This document shows, one piece after another, positions 1 through 7,693 of a stretch of 33,821 bases of DNA. The stretch spans positions 222 to 34,042 of the forward strand of contig DBQN01000044.1 of NCBI GenBank assembly GCA_002305255.1, in the 5' to 3' direction. The stretch comes from Firmicutes bacterium UBA1393 (GTDB lineage: Bacteria > Bacillota > DTU025). Each line of letters starts with the position of its first letter. Within the stretch, counting starts at the first letter, position 1. Under the pieces are notes generated by a model that was not told where the DNA came from, made no database searches, and saw only the letters and a program-made list of their open reading frames with translations. A program made the position numbers and the translations under genes.

Positions 1-252
1 CCGATTTCCTGGCACTCCAGGGGCTGAAACGGTGAAAACCTTACATTTCACAGCGCGAGCGCCCGAAATCTTGCCATGTCGGGTCACGCAGCGGGCGGCG
101 AGTGGGGCCGCGCCGAGGAGGGATATCACCAACAGGGCAAATCTGCGATCTATGGCTGGTTCAGAACCGTTGGGGGCAACTTGACCGATGGGAGCCGTCG
201 GCAACGCGCCGGCAGGAGCGGAAGAGGCTAAAGTGCCGTACAAAGAAGATGG
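1..252. other. Non-coding stretch at window start, possible IS end
   Basis: No convincing gene is seen. A reading frame entering from the left edge stops at positions 33-35, so the tail of a plus-strand gene may lie here. Just after it, positions 24-52 contain a short T/A-rich segment (tgaaaaccttacatttcaca at 33-52) that ends in ACA and resembles the terminal sequences of IS21-family elements. This is recognition from memory, without an aligned partner end, so it is weak. The rest, up to the tRNA gene, shows no start with a ribosome-binding site and no clear hairpin. Confidence 0.3.
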
Positions 253-346
253 CGGGAGTACATGGGAATCGAACCCACCGCGGCCAGGTTAGCTGCCCGC
301 CACTGGATTTGAAGTCCAGGAGGCCCACCAGGACCAATCTACTCCC
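253..346 (-). tRNA. selC: tRNA-Sec (anticodon TCA)
   Basis: Selenocysteine tRNA, which inserts Sec at recoded UGA codons with SelB. Read on the minus strand, the gene starts GGGAGTA and ends TACTCCC plus discriminator G, giving a seven-pair acceptor stem. The anticodon arm CTGGA-CTTCAAA-TCCAG carries TCA. The D stem GGTCC/GGGCC is five pairs with one G-U. The long variable arm folds as GCGG-CAG / CTG-CCGC with one internal G-G mismatch. The T loop is TTCGATT. The length of about 94 nt, the extended variable arm and the TCA anticodon together exclude ordinary tRNA-Ser or tRNA-Leu. CCA is not encoded; GCC follows the acceptor stem. No selA, selB or selD is in the window. Confidence 0.96.
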
Positions 347-369
347 GCGCCGGCTCACGCCGTGACCAC

Positions 370-398
370 ATTATACAGCATGATCAGCACGGCGTCGA
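370..398 (-). promoter_or_regulatory. Sigma-70-type promoter of tRNA-Sec
   Basis: On the minus strand a perfect -10 box TATAAT (370-375) lies 17 bases from a -35 box TCGACG (393-398; four of six consensus bases). The -10 box sits about 24 bases upstream of the tRNA 5' end, which suits transcription starting shortly before the mature tRNA. The tRNA therefore probably has its own promoter rather than depending on read-through from the carboxypeptidase gene. Confidence 0.7.
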
Positions 399-473
399 TA
401 ATCTCGCAGGCCTAGTGCCCGTCGACCCGGCACCGAGGATCTCCGTTGTTCCTCAGTTGTTCCCCGATCGAGC

Positions 474-1808
474 CTATGACTCTGCCCGCCGCGGCCACAG
501 CGCCCAGCGACTGCGGACGCTTTCGGTGGCGTACAGGGGGTAAGCCGCTATCTCGGTCTCGCCCGCGAACACCCTAAGCCAGCCAAGGCGCTGGCCTGCC
601 CAGACAGGTGCCCTCGGTCGCCCGGGGCAGTCTATCACCGTATTCAGTCGGCCCACAGCCGATGAGGACACCACCGCCTGCACTGCCCCGGCCGGCGCCA
701 TGCCCACACTGGGGCTGACGCCGCTGTCTACCAGCACCGCCGCGACCTCCTGCCCTGCATCGGCGATGTCGAGTCTCACGAAGCTGTTGAACCCGTAATC
801 GAGCAACCTCGCAGCGTCGTTGAACCGTGCGCCCGACTTGAGCACCACCGCAATGAGCTGCAATCCGTCGCGCGTGGCCGACGCCGCCAGGCAATGACCG
901 GCGGCGGTGGTGGTGCCGGTCTTCACCCCGTCGGCCCCCTGATAACTCCAGAGCAGCTTGTTCGTGTTGTACACGACGCTCGAACCCACCACTTCGTCGC
1001 CGCGAAGCTTTGACGACCAGAGCTCCGTGGAGCCCACTATATCGGCGAACTTGGGCATAGCAAGGCCCCTGGCGCACATGACTGCGATGTCGCGGGCGGT
1101 AGTGTAGTGCCCCGTGGCCGACAGCCCGTGGGGGTTCGCGAACCTGGTGCCGGTGAGGCCCATGCTCTTCGCCCTGGCGTTCATCATAGCCACGAACTGC
1201 TCAACACTGCCACCGATATGCTCGGCGATGGCGGTAGCGCCGTCATTGCCCGATCGGAGCATCATCGCCCTTATGAGCTCCTCGAGCTTCATCTGCTGCC
1301 CGGTGCGCAGGCCGAGTGACGAGCCTGCCACCGATGCGGCCCGGCTCGACACAGTAACCGTGTCGGCGAGGTTTCCCCTCTCCAGGGCGACAATGGCCGT
1401 CATCACCTTGGTGATACTCGCCGGCTCGCGGCGCTGGTCAGCGTTTTTCCCGAACAACAACGCCCCGGTTCGTGCCTCCATGAGCACAGCTGCAGCGGCA
1501 CTCACCGATGGCCCGCCGCCGCCATCGAGGATCATGATGGCAGAGGCCTGCGCAGAGCCTGCGACCGCTGCCACCCAAGTCGCCTCGCCTGCCGGCGACA
1601 GCTGCGCCGACAGCGGCATCGATACCGGCACCGCTGCAGGCGCCGCCCCCGTCGACGACATCGACGACACCGACACCGGCGCCGGCGCCATGGCCGGCAA
1701 GGCGCGCAGATGCTCCTCAACCGTTCCGACACAGGTGAGGATCGTTCCCGCCACGGCTAGCGCCATAAGGCGCGATGACACACGGCCTGCCCTGATTTTC
1801 AAGCGCAT
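474..1808 (-). CDS. D-alanyl-D-alanine carboxypeptidase (peptidase S11)
   Basis: Penicillin-binding carboxypeptidase of the DacA/DacF type, removing the terminal D-Ala of peptidoglycan pentapeptides outside the cytoplasmic membrane. All three active-site motifs are present: SITK (Ser131, Lys134), SGN (186-188) and KTG (296-298). A C-terminal beta-rich PBP5_C-like region follows. The N-terminus has a basic-hydrophobic signal segment, then about 70 residues rich in Ala, Pro, Ser and Val that look like a flexible linker; this is longer than usual. I chose the ATG at 1808 because GGAGGTG lies directly upstream. The longer frame from a GTG at 1850 has no ribosome-binding site. Some Firmicutes homologues act in sporulation, but nothing here shows that role. 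No intrinsic terminator with a clear T-run follows. Confidence 0.93.
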   Translation of the reverse strand: MRLKIRAGRVSSRLMALAVAGTILTCVGTVEEHLRALPAMAPAPVSVSSMSSTGAAPAAVPVSMPLSAQLSPAGEATWVAAVAGSAQASAIMILDGGGGPSVSAAAAVLMEARTGALLFGKNADQRREPASITKVMTAIVALERGNLADTVTVSSRAASVAGSSLGLRTGQQMKLEELIRAMMLRSGNDGATAIAEHIGGSVEQFVAMMNARAKSMGLTGTRFANPHGLSATGHYTTARDIAVMCARGLAMPKFADIVGSTELWSSKLRGDEVVGSSVVYNTNKLLWSYQGADGVKTGTTTAAGHCLAASATRDGLQLIAVVLKSGARFNDAARLLDYGFNSFVRLDIADAGQEVAAVLVDSGVSPSVGMAPAGAVQAVVSSSAVGRLNTVIDCPGRPRAPVWAGQRLGWLRVFAGETEIAAYPLYATESVRSRWALWPRRAES

Positions 1809-1875
1809 ACACCTCCGGCAGCTCGGACTGCCAGATACTACGCGCTTCACCCGCAGCCTAGAACGGGCCTACACC

Positions 1876-2331
1876 CTAATCCACCGCACGACCGCTTGTC
1901 ACCAGGGACGCCCCCGAGCCGATCATAGACGGATTGTAAGGGCACCGCCTGCAGCGCTCCCGCGCGATAAACATCGCCACGGCGTCGGGCGCATCTACCT
2001 GCGGTACGTTTCCCGACAACATCGCCGCCCTGCCCTCCCTCGTGAGAGTGAGCACCGGACGGCGACCGAAGGACGATCTCAAATAGCCTGCGTTCACCAG
2101 CTGGTCGATGACGGCCACGATCTGCTGGATGGTCAGCATCCTCAGCTCGCCGTATAGCGGTATTCTGGCGAGGTCCATTCTGAGGATGTCGCGCGAGCCC
2201 GACCCGCGAAGCACCCGGGCCAGTTTGGTTTTGCCCACGCGGAACGGAATGGAATCGACACACTTCAGCACGGAAGCGGCATACCTGCCCGATTCGCCTG
2301 TGGTCTCTCTGACATGGCCAATGCCTTCCAC
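1876..2331 (-). CDS. Stand-alone RQC-type winged-helix protein
   Basis: About 151 residues. The central part, from FRVGKTKLARVLRGS through ILRMDLARIPLYGEL to YLRS and PVLTLTREG, follows the pattern of the RQC winged-helix domain of RecQ helicases: a G-KT-L-RVLRGS helix, a DL-R-PLYG-L turn, a recognition helix and a beta-wing. No helicase motifs are present, so this resembles the free-standing RQC-minor proteins of Firmicutes. It probably binds DNA; its role is unknown. The C-terminal part holds the pair CRRC, too few cysteines for a clear zinc site. Start: GTG at 2331, seven bases after AGGAGGT; the ATG at 2352 lies upstream of that site and is unlikely. It sits between the M28 membrane protein and the carboxypeptidase, all on the same strand with gaps of about 70-80 bases. 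Confidence 0.7.
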   Translation of the reverse strand: MEGIGHVRETTGESGRYAASVLKCVDSIPFRVGKTKLARVLRGSGSRDILRMDLARIPLYGELRMLTIQQIVAVIDQLVNAGYLRSSFGRRPVLTLTREGRAAMLSGNVPQVDAPDAVAMFIARERCRRCPYNPSMIGSGASLVTSGRAVD

Positions 2332-2413
2332 TACGGACACCTCCTGCCACATTCGTCCAAGGACATGTTACCATTCATGCCCTCTGATGGCAAGAGATTT
2401 CCTCTCATACCAG

Positions 2414-5332
2414 CTACTGTGCGGTCCTCACCTGCGCGCGCCCGGTGTACTCGCTGTGTAGCAGGGACGTAACCGCGCTTCCTGCTATCAATACCCCTGT
2501 CGGCTCGGCCTCTGCCCCTGCCCTGACTACTACTTCAAGACCGGCTCCCGCCTCGGCCGCCGGGCCTGCAAGCTCAATAGTCGCCTGATATGAGGTGAGC
2601 CCTGTCCTGTTGAGACCGACTACCAGCCTCCGCCCCACCGCCGGCTCTCTCTCGCTCGTGCCGCCGCCGTCGCCTACCTGAACTGCTGTCGCACCAGCGC
2701 TGGCCCCGAGCAGCGCATAGCTGCAGTCGGCACCTTTGACGGCTATGGCCACCGGCCCCATGCCCCCTGCGACCTCAGCCACCGCCCAGGCCAGCGGCAA
2801 CCGACTTGTCGCCGTTATGACGAGCGCGTGGCCGCCGCCTGCGCCGTCAGCATCGGTTCCCTCATTGCCCCCGCCCAGTGCCTCGATCCGCGCATCGACG
2901 TTAATCACGGGAGCGCTGCCGCCCAGCGCCACGACGCTCCGGTGCGAGGCCTCGTTGATCGTCGTGCTGCCGCCTGCAGCCCGCACCACCTCAACGCCTT
3001 TCAGGCTCTCCCGGCTCTCCAGGATAACCTGCGCTTCTCCGCTGGCTCCCTGCCCGAACGTGGCCACCACCAACTTCGGCCTCTGCTGAGTATAGCTCGG
3101 GCAGGCGAACACAACCGCTGTCATCACGAGCGCCACCAGGGCAAGCACTGCCCGCAGACTTGCCCTCCCTCTCCCAACAAGCACTCCCGCGCCGGCGCTC
3201 ACTGCGCCGCGGCCGCCTCTGAACTCCCTGACCACCACACCAGGCAGCACGTCCGGCAGCCTCCCGCCGCGAGACGTGGTTCCGATCCCACCGGCGCGCG
3301 CGCCGCCCGGAACCCGCCCGGCACTGGATCGTCCGCTGCTGCCAGGCATATCGCTGAACCCGTCACCGGAGTCGAGGGAATCAAGCCGCATCCGTCGTGA
3401 GCCCAGCGTGAGCATGGAAAGCACGTACGGCAGCAGCGCGACGGCTGTCAGCAGAGCTAGCACCACCGGCACTTCGAGCAGGTCTCCCACTGTCACCCGG
3501 CCGATACCCGTCGCCAGCTTGGCGAGCAACCACGCCGCAGGTAACACCGCCACCCCCGCAAGCATCGTCCGCAACCATCTCACGCCCGAGGCCAGTGCGG
3601 CGACAGTCGCCAGGAGCGAAATGGCCGGCACAACAGCGCCTGCCCGGACCGCCAGCAGTGCGTAGCCCACCAGGCCCACCTGAGCCACCAGTGCTATGCG
3701 CAGCAAGGGAGCACGCCGAGCCTTCGATACAGGGTTCCACCCGACTACGCCGCTCGCCATCACAGCGGCAAGTGCCACTACACACCCTGCCGCCGCGGCG
3801 TGGGCCAGAGGGTAAGCAGTCCAAGGCCTTGCCAGGCCGCGAACCAACGACACGAGCGTCGAGGGTATCGCCCCGGTCCAGAGCACGGCCGACATGATAG
3901 CATACAGGGCCCCAGTCCAGAGCAGAGCCGACAAGATGCCCGACTCCCTGGGCCTATCAGGGCCTAACCATATCAGTCTCCCAGCAAATCCGATACCGAC
4001 AACGCCTGCGGCCATCGCGAGCACCGACACCGCCAGGGCCGGCATGTAAGGCACCGCCACGACCGCTCCGGCCACTCGAAGCGCGACGTAAGGTGCCCGG
4101 CTGCCCTCGGCCAACTCCGCTCTTGCTGCCTGGTCACCTGCCCAGCGCAGTGCCGCGAGGGCCGCATCGGCCGCCCGCGCCGCTGCCATTGCCCTGGTGT
4201 CGGCATCTGCGGCCCTGTTCGACGAGTACACGGCCGCGACGGTTCCCACTCTGAAGTGGGGTGACGAGGGCGAAGTAGTCAATGTGAGGGCAGGAGTGCC
4301 TGACACAATGAAGGGCGAGCTATCGGCTGCGACGGTTCTCAGGAAGGCAAGCGTCGTGTCGAAGCGCACTCGTGAGCCGGTTGCATCGCCGATAGCGTCC
4401 GCAGCCCCGGCAAGGATCGACGGCGGGCACGCCCGCGTCCCGGCCCACGGAATCAGTGAGATCGGCGTGTCGCCGTCAACTGCATCGAGGATGATGGCCA
4501 TGGCCAGGCCGCCCGGGGCAACAGGGCCCGAGGCGATCCCGTCGCAGAAGGCCTTTGACCCGGCCCTGCCGTGGGCACTGCCTCCGAAGGCCGCGAACAC
4601 TACGTTGAACTCGAGCTGCATCTCCGCAACTGCCCTGGCACATTCGAGCATAGCGGCGAGGCCTGATCCGTCATCGAATCCGGTGGCCGTAAGTGACGAT
4701 TCAGGCGAGAGCGGCGCACCGAGCAACACCGTGGGCACTCCGTCGCGCACCCCGCCCGGCGCCCCCTGCCCTGCCGGCCTCGCCAGGGCGACGATGTTCT
4801 CCGACACAGCCTGTCCGTCATCGGCGACGCGGGTGAAGGGTTGCTCCCACACCTCGTATCCGTATACTCTGAGCTGAGCGGCTACGTAATCCGCCACCTG
4901 GCGCTCCTGGTAGGAACCTGCAGGCCTGTAGATGTATTCGTCGTCTATGGCCTTGATGTGCGCTGCCACGGCCGCCGGATCTGCCCACACGGTGGCCGGC
5001 TGCCGCACTGCCTCATCCCGAACCCGCAACCATTCCACGACTGCCGCGGGCGGACGCAACACAAGCAGCCCTGCTGCTATCAGCAGGGCCGCTGCGGCCA
5101 CTATTGCCACGTATAGGCCTACCCGGCCACGGCGTGTGCGGCCACCGAGGCGGCCTGCGCGCACAGATGCGCTCGTGCGAATGCGCACGCGAACGCGCTC
5201 ATTCGTGTTGCCGCGTCCGCGCCAGCGCCCAGCCGCTCGCGACCCCGAGCTGCCTCCTAGTCCGCCGGCCCACACGCGCGCAAGACGGTTTCCGCCCCCA
5301 CCGTAGCGGGATCTCGCGCCTGATCGCCTCAA
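2414..5332 (-). CDS. Multi-spanning membrane protein with degenerate M28 peptidase domain
   Basis: A protein of 972 residues. An Arg/Gly-rich N-terminus (1-70) precedes a membrane helix (about 73-93). Residues 125-390 follow the fold pattern of M28 zinc aminopeptidases: a YxxRQVADYVAAQL helix, ATGFDDGSGLAAMLE, a VVFAAFGG strand, an IILDAVDG strand and FIVSGTPALTL. Roughly eight more membrane helices occupy about 410-740, then a beta-rich C-terminal domain follows. This architecture resembles FXNA/ERMP1-type membrane M28 proteins. Several zinc ligands are missing: the usual GAHxDS reads GAPLSPES (205-212) and the usual GEE reads GGSAH (250-254). Asp220/221, Asp283 and His359 remain. It may therefore be inactive as a peptidase. 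The TTG start overlaps the stop of the toastrack gene (TTGA) and has no ribosome-binding site, suggesting translational coupling; a start further inside the Arg-rich region is possible. Confidence 0.72.
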   Translation of the reverse strand: MRRSGARSRYGGGGNRLARVWAGGLGGSSGSRAAGRWRGRGNTNERVRVRIRTSASVRAGRLGGRTRRGRVGLYVAIVAAAALLIAAGLLVLRPPAAVVEWLRVRDEAVRQPATVWADPAAVAAHIKAIDDEYIYRPAGSYQERQVADYVAAQLRVYGYEVWEQPFTRVADDGQAVSENIVALARPAGQGAPGGVRDGVPTVLLGAPLSPESSLTATGFDDGSGLAAMLECARAVAEMQLEFNVVFAAFGGSAHGRAGSKAFCDGIASGPVAPGGLAMAIILDAVDGDTPISLIPWAGTRACPPSILAGAADAIGDATGSRVRFDTTLAFLRTVAADSSPFIVSGTPALTLTTSPSSPHFRVGTVAAVYSSNRAADADTRAMAAARAADAALAALRWAGDQAARAELAEGSRAPYVALRVAGAVVAVPYMPALAVSVLAMAAGVVGIGFAGRLIWLGPDRPRESGILSALLWTGALYAIMSAVLWTGAIPSTLVSLVRGLARPWTAYPLAHAAAAGCVVALAAVMASGVVGWNPVSKARRAPLLRIALVAQVGLVGYALLAVRAGAVVPAISLLATVAALASGVRWLRTMLAGVAVLPAAWLLAKLATGIGRVTVGDLLEVPVVLALLTAVALLPYVLSMLTLGSRRMRLDSLDSGDGFSDMPGSSGRSSAGRVPGGARAGGIGTTSRGGRLPDVLPGVVVREFRGGRGAVSAGAGVLVGRGRASLRAVLALVALVMTAVVFACPSYTQQRPKLVVATFGQGASGEAQVILESRESLKGVEVVRAAGGSTTINEASHRSVVALGGSAPVINVDARIEALGGGNEGTDADGAGGGHALVITATSRLPLAWAVAEVAGGMGPVAIAVKGADCSYALLGASAGATAVQVGDGGGTSEREPAVGRRLVVGLNRTGLTSYQATIELAGPAAEAGAGLEVVVRAGAEAEPTGVLIAGSAVTSLLHSEYTGRAQVRTAQ

Positions 5333-6453
5333 CGCCCGGTGTTCACCTCTATCTTGCCCGCGCCGACGTGCACTGTCAGGCGAAGGGTGGAGCCGGCCGA
5401 GTAGTAGTCAGGCGACTCCCAGGTCACGCTTGATCCAACGCTCCTGCCACCCTGTTTTGAGCCATTGACGTACACCGAGCCGGCGCCTACGTCAGCCACG
5501 AGCGCAAGCCCTATGCCCCGCGGCACATTCACAACCAAAGTGCCTGCACCAACCTCAAGGCGCCCCTCGATTCTGCGCGCCGCCGGGGAGCCTTCGTATC
5601 CGAAGTCCAGCTTGGCCGTGCCGGAGCCGACGTCGCCATCTACCGATGTTATCTGGGTGTTGCCTATGCCCGATATGTCGACGGTGCCTGCGCCGACGTC
5701 GAACTTGAGTCGACGACCGTATCCGAGCGCGGCCCCGTCTCCCGGGGACGCGAAACGTGCCAGCGCAGTGCCGCCACCGACAGTGATGGTCACGTCTGTC
5801 ACCGCGGTCCGGCCCAGCTCTGCTTCGATCCGCCCCGCCGCCACCGAGAGATCGAGGGCGGTCGGAAGATCCGGCCGGCCAAGCTCCAACCTGTGCACAT
5901 CCTTGCCGTTCCACACCAGTGGCCAGAACGAGTGTGGGGTCTTACTGGTGGCATACCGCAGCTCCAGCGTCGACCCGACCATCATCTTGCTGAGCACGGG
6001 CTTGGATGCCTCAGTGTGATACTTTGCCTCTGCGCTCACGATCTGCCCGGTCGCCGCCGGCGCAGCCGTGATATAGGTATCCGCCGCCGCGACATCGACA
6101 GTGAGCCTCACGGCAGCAGGATCGTACTCACTGCTGCTCACCGAGAAAGACTGCCTGAGCTTGGGCTCTGACCCAAACTCGGCGAATCCGCCCGAGCCCA
6201 TGCTGCCTATAGTCCACACGACGAGCGCGACCACGCCGATAAGCGCCGCGGATCCCAGCGCCCATCCTATCGCCCTGCTCTGGCCGAAGATGATCCCGAT
6301 ACCCCAGAGTATTATTAGCACAGGCCAGAAGCGCACGAGCTCGCCCCAGATAGCCCACGGTAACATGCCGGTGGTGTTCATCAACAACAATATGCCTGCA
6401 AGGATCAGCAAAACAGGTCCAACTATGTCGCGTCGATAGCCGCCTGATGCCAT
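5329..6453 (-). CDS. LiaF-like toastrack-domain membrane protein
   Basis: A protein of 374 residues. The N-terminus holds three membrane helices (about 11-31, 38-57 and 63-86) with the pattern GPVLLILAGILLLMN and WPVLIILWGIGIIFG, as in LiaI/LiaF-like transmembrane regions. After a short linker, the rest is a repetitive beta-solenoid (toastrack) domain with the recurring motif VGAG or VGSG followed by alternating hydrophobic residues (VGAGTVDI, VGSGTAKL, VGAGTLVV, VGAGSVYV, VGAGKIEV). Related proteins take part in cell-envelope stress sensing, often with a two-component system, but none is adjacent. The start ATG is preceded by TAGGAGG at good spacing. Its TGA overlaps the start of the M28-like gene, so the two products are likely made in linked amounts and may work together at the membrane. 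Confidence 0.82.
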   Translation of the reverse strand: MASGGYRRDIVGPVLLILAGILLLMNTTGMLPWAIWGELVRFWPVLIILWGIGIIFGQSRAIGWALGSAALIGVVALVVWTIGSMGSGGFAEFGSEPKLRQSFSVSSSEYDPAAVRLTVDVAAADTYITAAPAATGQIVSAEAKYHTEASKPVLSKMMVGSTLELRYATSKTPHSFWPLVWNGKDVHRLELGRPDLPTALDLSVAAGRIEAELGRTAVTDVTITVGGGTALARFASPGDGAALGYGRRLKFDVGAGTVDISGIGNTQITSVDGDVGSGTAKLDFGYEGSPAARRIEGRLEVGAGTLVVNVPRGIGLALVADVGAGSVYVNGSKQGGRSVGSSVTWESPDYYSAGSTLRLTVHVGAGKIEVNTGR

Positions 6454-6585
6454 GTCGATCGCCTCCTACCCGCGGTACGTTTCGCACTCGCCCCGTGTTT
6501 TCCTGCGTACGCCTGCACGAACTCCCGCAGCCATCCGGGCATAGTGTATTGTGCCATGTGAGCCAATCGAAAGGAGTACCACCAT

Positions 6586-7683
6586 ATGCGCTCAGCCGCA
6601 ATAGCCCGGCACGTGTTCGCCGGAGCCAACACCTCAGAAGGCTTCAGATCCTTCTTCAACTACCTGATCAGCCCCGAAGCCCACCGCATCATAGTGCTCA
6701 AAGGCGGCCCAGGCGTGGGCAAGAGCACGTTCATGAAACACATAGCCGAATCACTGCTGAAGATGGGGCATGACGTCGAGATGTTCCACTGCTCGTCGGA
6801 TCCGGAGTCACTCGACGGAATGGCCTGCCCCGACCTGCAGGTCGCAGTTGTCGACGGCACTGCCCCTCACATAGTCGACCTGCGCTACCCGGGGGCAGTC
6901 GACGAAATAGTCTACCTAGGCGACTACTGGGATGAGTCAGCCATCCGCGACCACCGGCAGGAGATCTTCACTGCCTCGAAAGAGAAGGCCACCAATTTCA
7001 GCAGGGCGTACCGGTTCCTGCGCACCGCAGGCGACGTGTTGAACGACTGGAGCGAGGCCAACTCCATGGCCCTCGACAGGGGCAAAGCCAACAGGCTCGC
7101 GTCGGCGGCTGTCAAGAACGTGCTCGGGGCAGTGAGCGAGTTCGATGCCACGGTGCCGGGCCGCGTGAGGGAGCTGTTCGCCTCCGCCACGACGCCCGAC
7201 GGGTTCGTCAACTACGTCGACAGCCTCGTTCGGCCCTGCGCCAACGTGTATGTCGTCGTCGGCGGACCGGGCACAGGCAAGTCCACCCTCCTGAGGCGTC
7301 TCGCCGACGAGGCCATCCGCAGGGGGTTGGATGTAGAGCTGTTCCACTGTTCTCTCAACGCCGACAGTCTCGAACACATCGTGCTGCCCCAGCTGAGCAC
7401 GGCGGTGATCACATCGGTGGAACCTCACGAATGGCAGGTGCGCCCAGAGGACAAGGTCATAGACATGAATAGCTGTCTTGACCCTGATACAGTGAAGACC
7501 AATGCGTCAATCATAGACTACGACCGCGACATGATGAACGCGGCCATGGACAGGGCCGTCCACTTCCTGCAGCTGGCGCGCCAGAGCCACGCCCGCCTCG
7601 AATCGTACTACATCCCCAACGTCGACTTCGACGCCGTTGCGCGAGTGCGCCGGGCTACGCTCGAGCGCATCGTCAAGGGCTGA
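6586..7683 (+). CDS. Twin P-loop ATPase (PRK06851-type)
   Basis: A protein of 365 residues made of two homologous halves. Each has a Walker A motif: GGPGVGKS at 40-47 and GGPGTGKS at 226-233. Each motif is followed at the same distance by a matching segment, DVEMFHCSSDPESL in the first half and DVELFHCSLNADSL in the second. This tandem duplication and motif spacing match an uncharacterised ATPase family found mainly in Firmicutes. No membrane segment or DNA-binding domain is visible, so it is probably cytoplasmic, and its substrate is unknown. The ATG is preceded by AAAGGAG about ten bases upstream. It is the only plus-strand gene in the first 17 kb; it is divergent from the toastrack gene and converges on the helicase gene with only ten bases between their stops. 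Confidence 0.8.
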   Translation: MRSAAIARHVFAGANTSEGFRSFFNYLISPEAHRIIVLKGGPGVGKSTFMKHIAESLLKMGHDVEMFHCSSDPESLDGMACPDLQVAVVDGTAPHIVDLRYPGAVDEIVYLGDYWDESAIRDHRQEIFTASKEKATNFSRAYRFLRTAGDVLNDWSEANSMALDRGKANRLASAAVKNVLGAVSEFDATVPGRVRELFASATTPDGFVNYVDSLVRPCANVYVVVGGPGTGKSTLLRRLADEAIRRGLDVELFHCSLNADSLEHIVLPQLSTAVITSVEPHEWQVRPEDKVIDMNSCLDPDTVKTNASIIDYDRDMMNAAMDRAVHFLQLARQSHARLESYYIPNVDFDAVARVRRATLERIVKG

Positions 7684-7693
7684 TGCTGCCGGC

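Noticed and set aside
179..189. An 11-base match (acttgaccgat) to the interior of the MITE-like element at 26318-26328
   Set aside because: Matches of this length are expected by chance in 34 kb, and the inverted ends of the element are missing near 179.
415..433. GTGCC/GGCAC inverted repeat after the carboxypeptidase stop
   Set aside because: Only five base pairs with a nine-base loop and no T-run; too weak to call a terminator.
1114..2157. A 347-codon plus-strand open frame
   Set aside because: It is antisense to the carboxypeptidase gene, has no ribosome-binding site and its composition follows the complement of a GC-rich gene.
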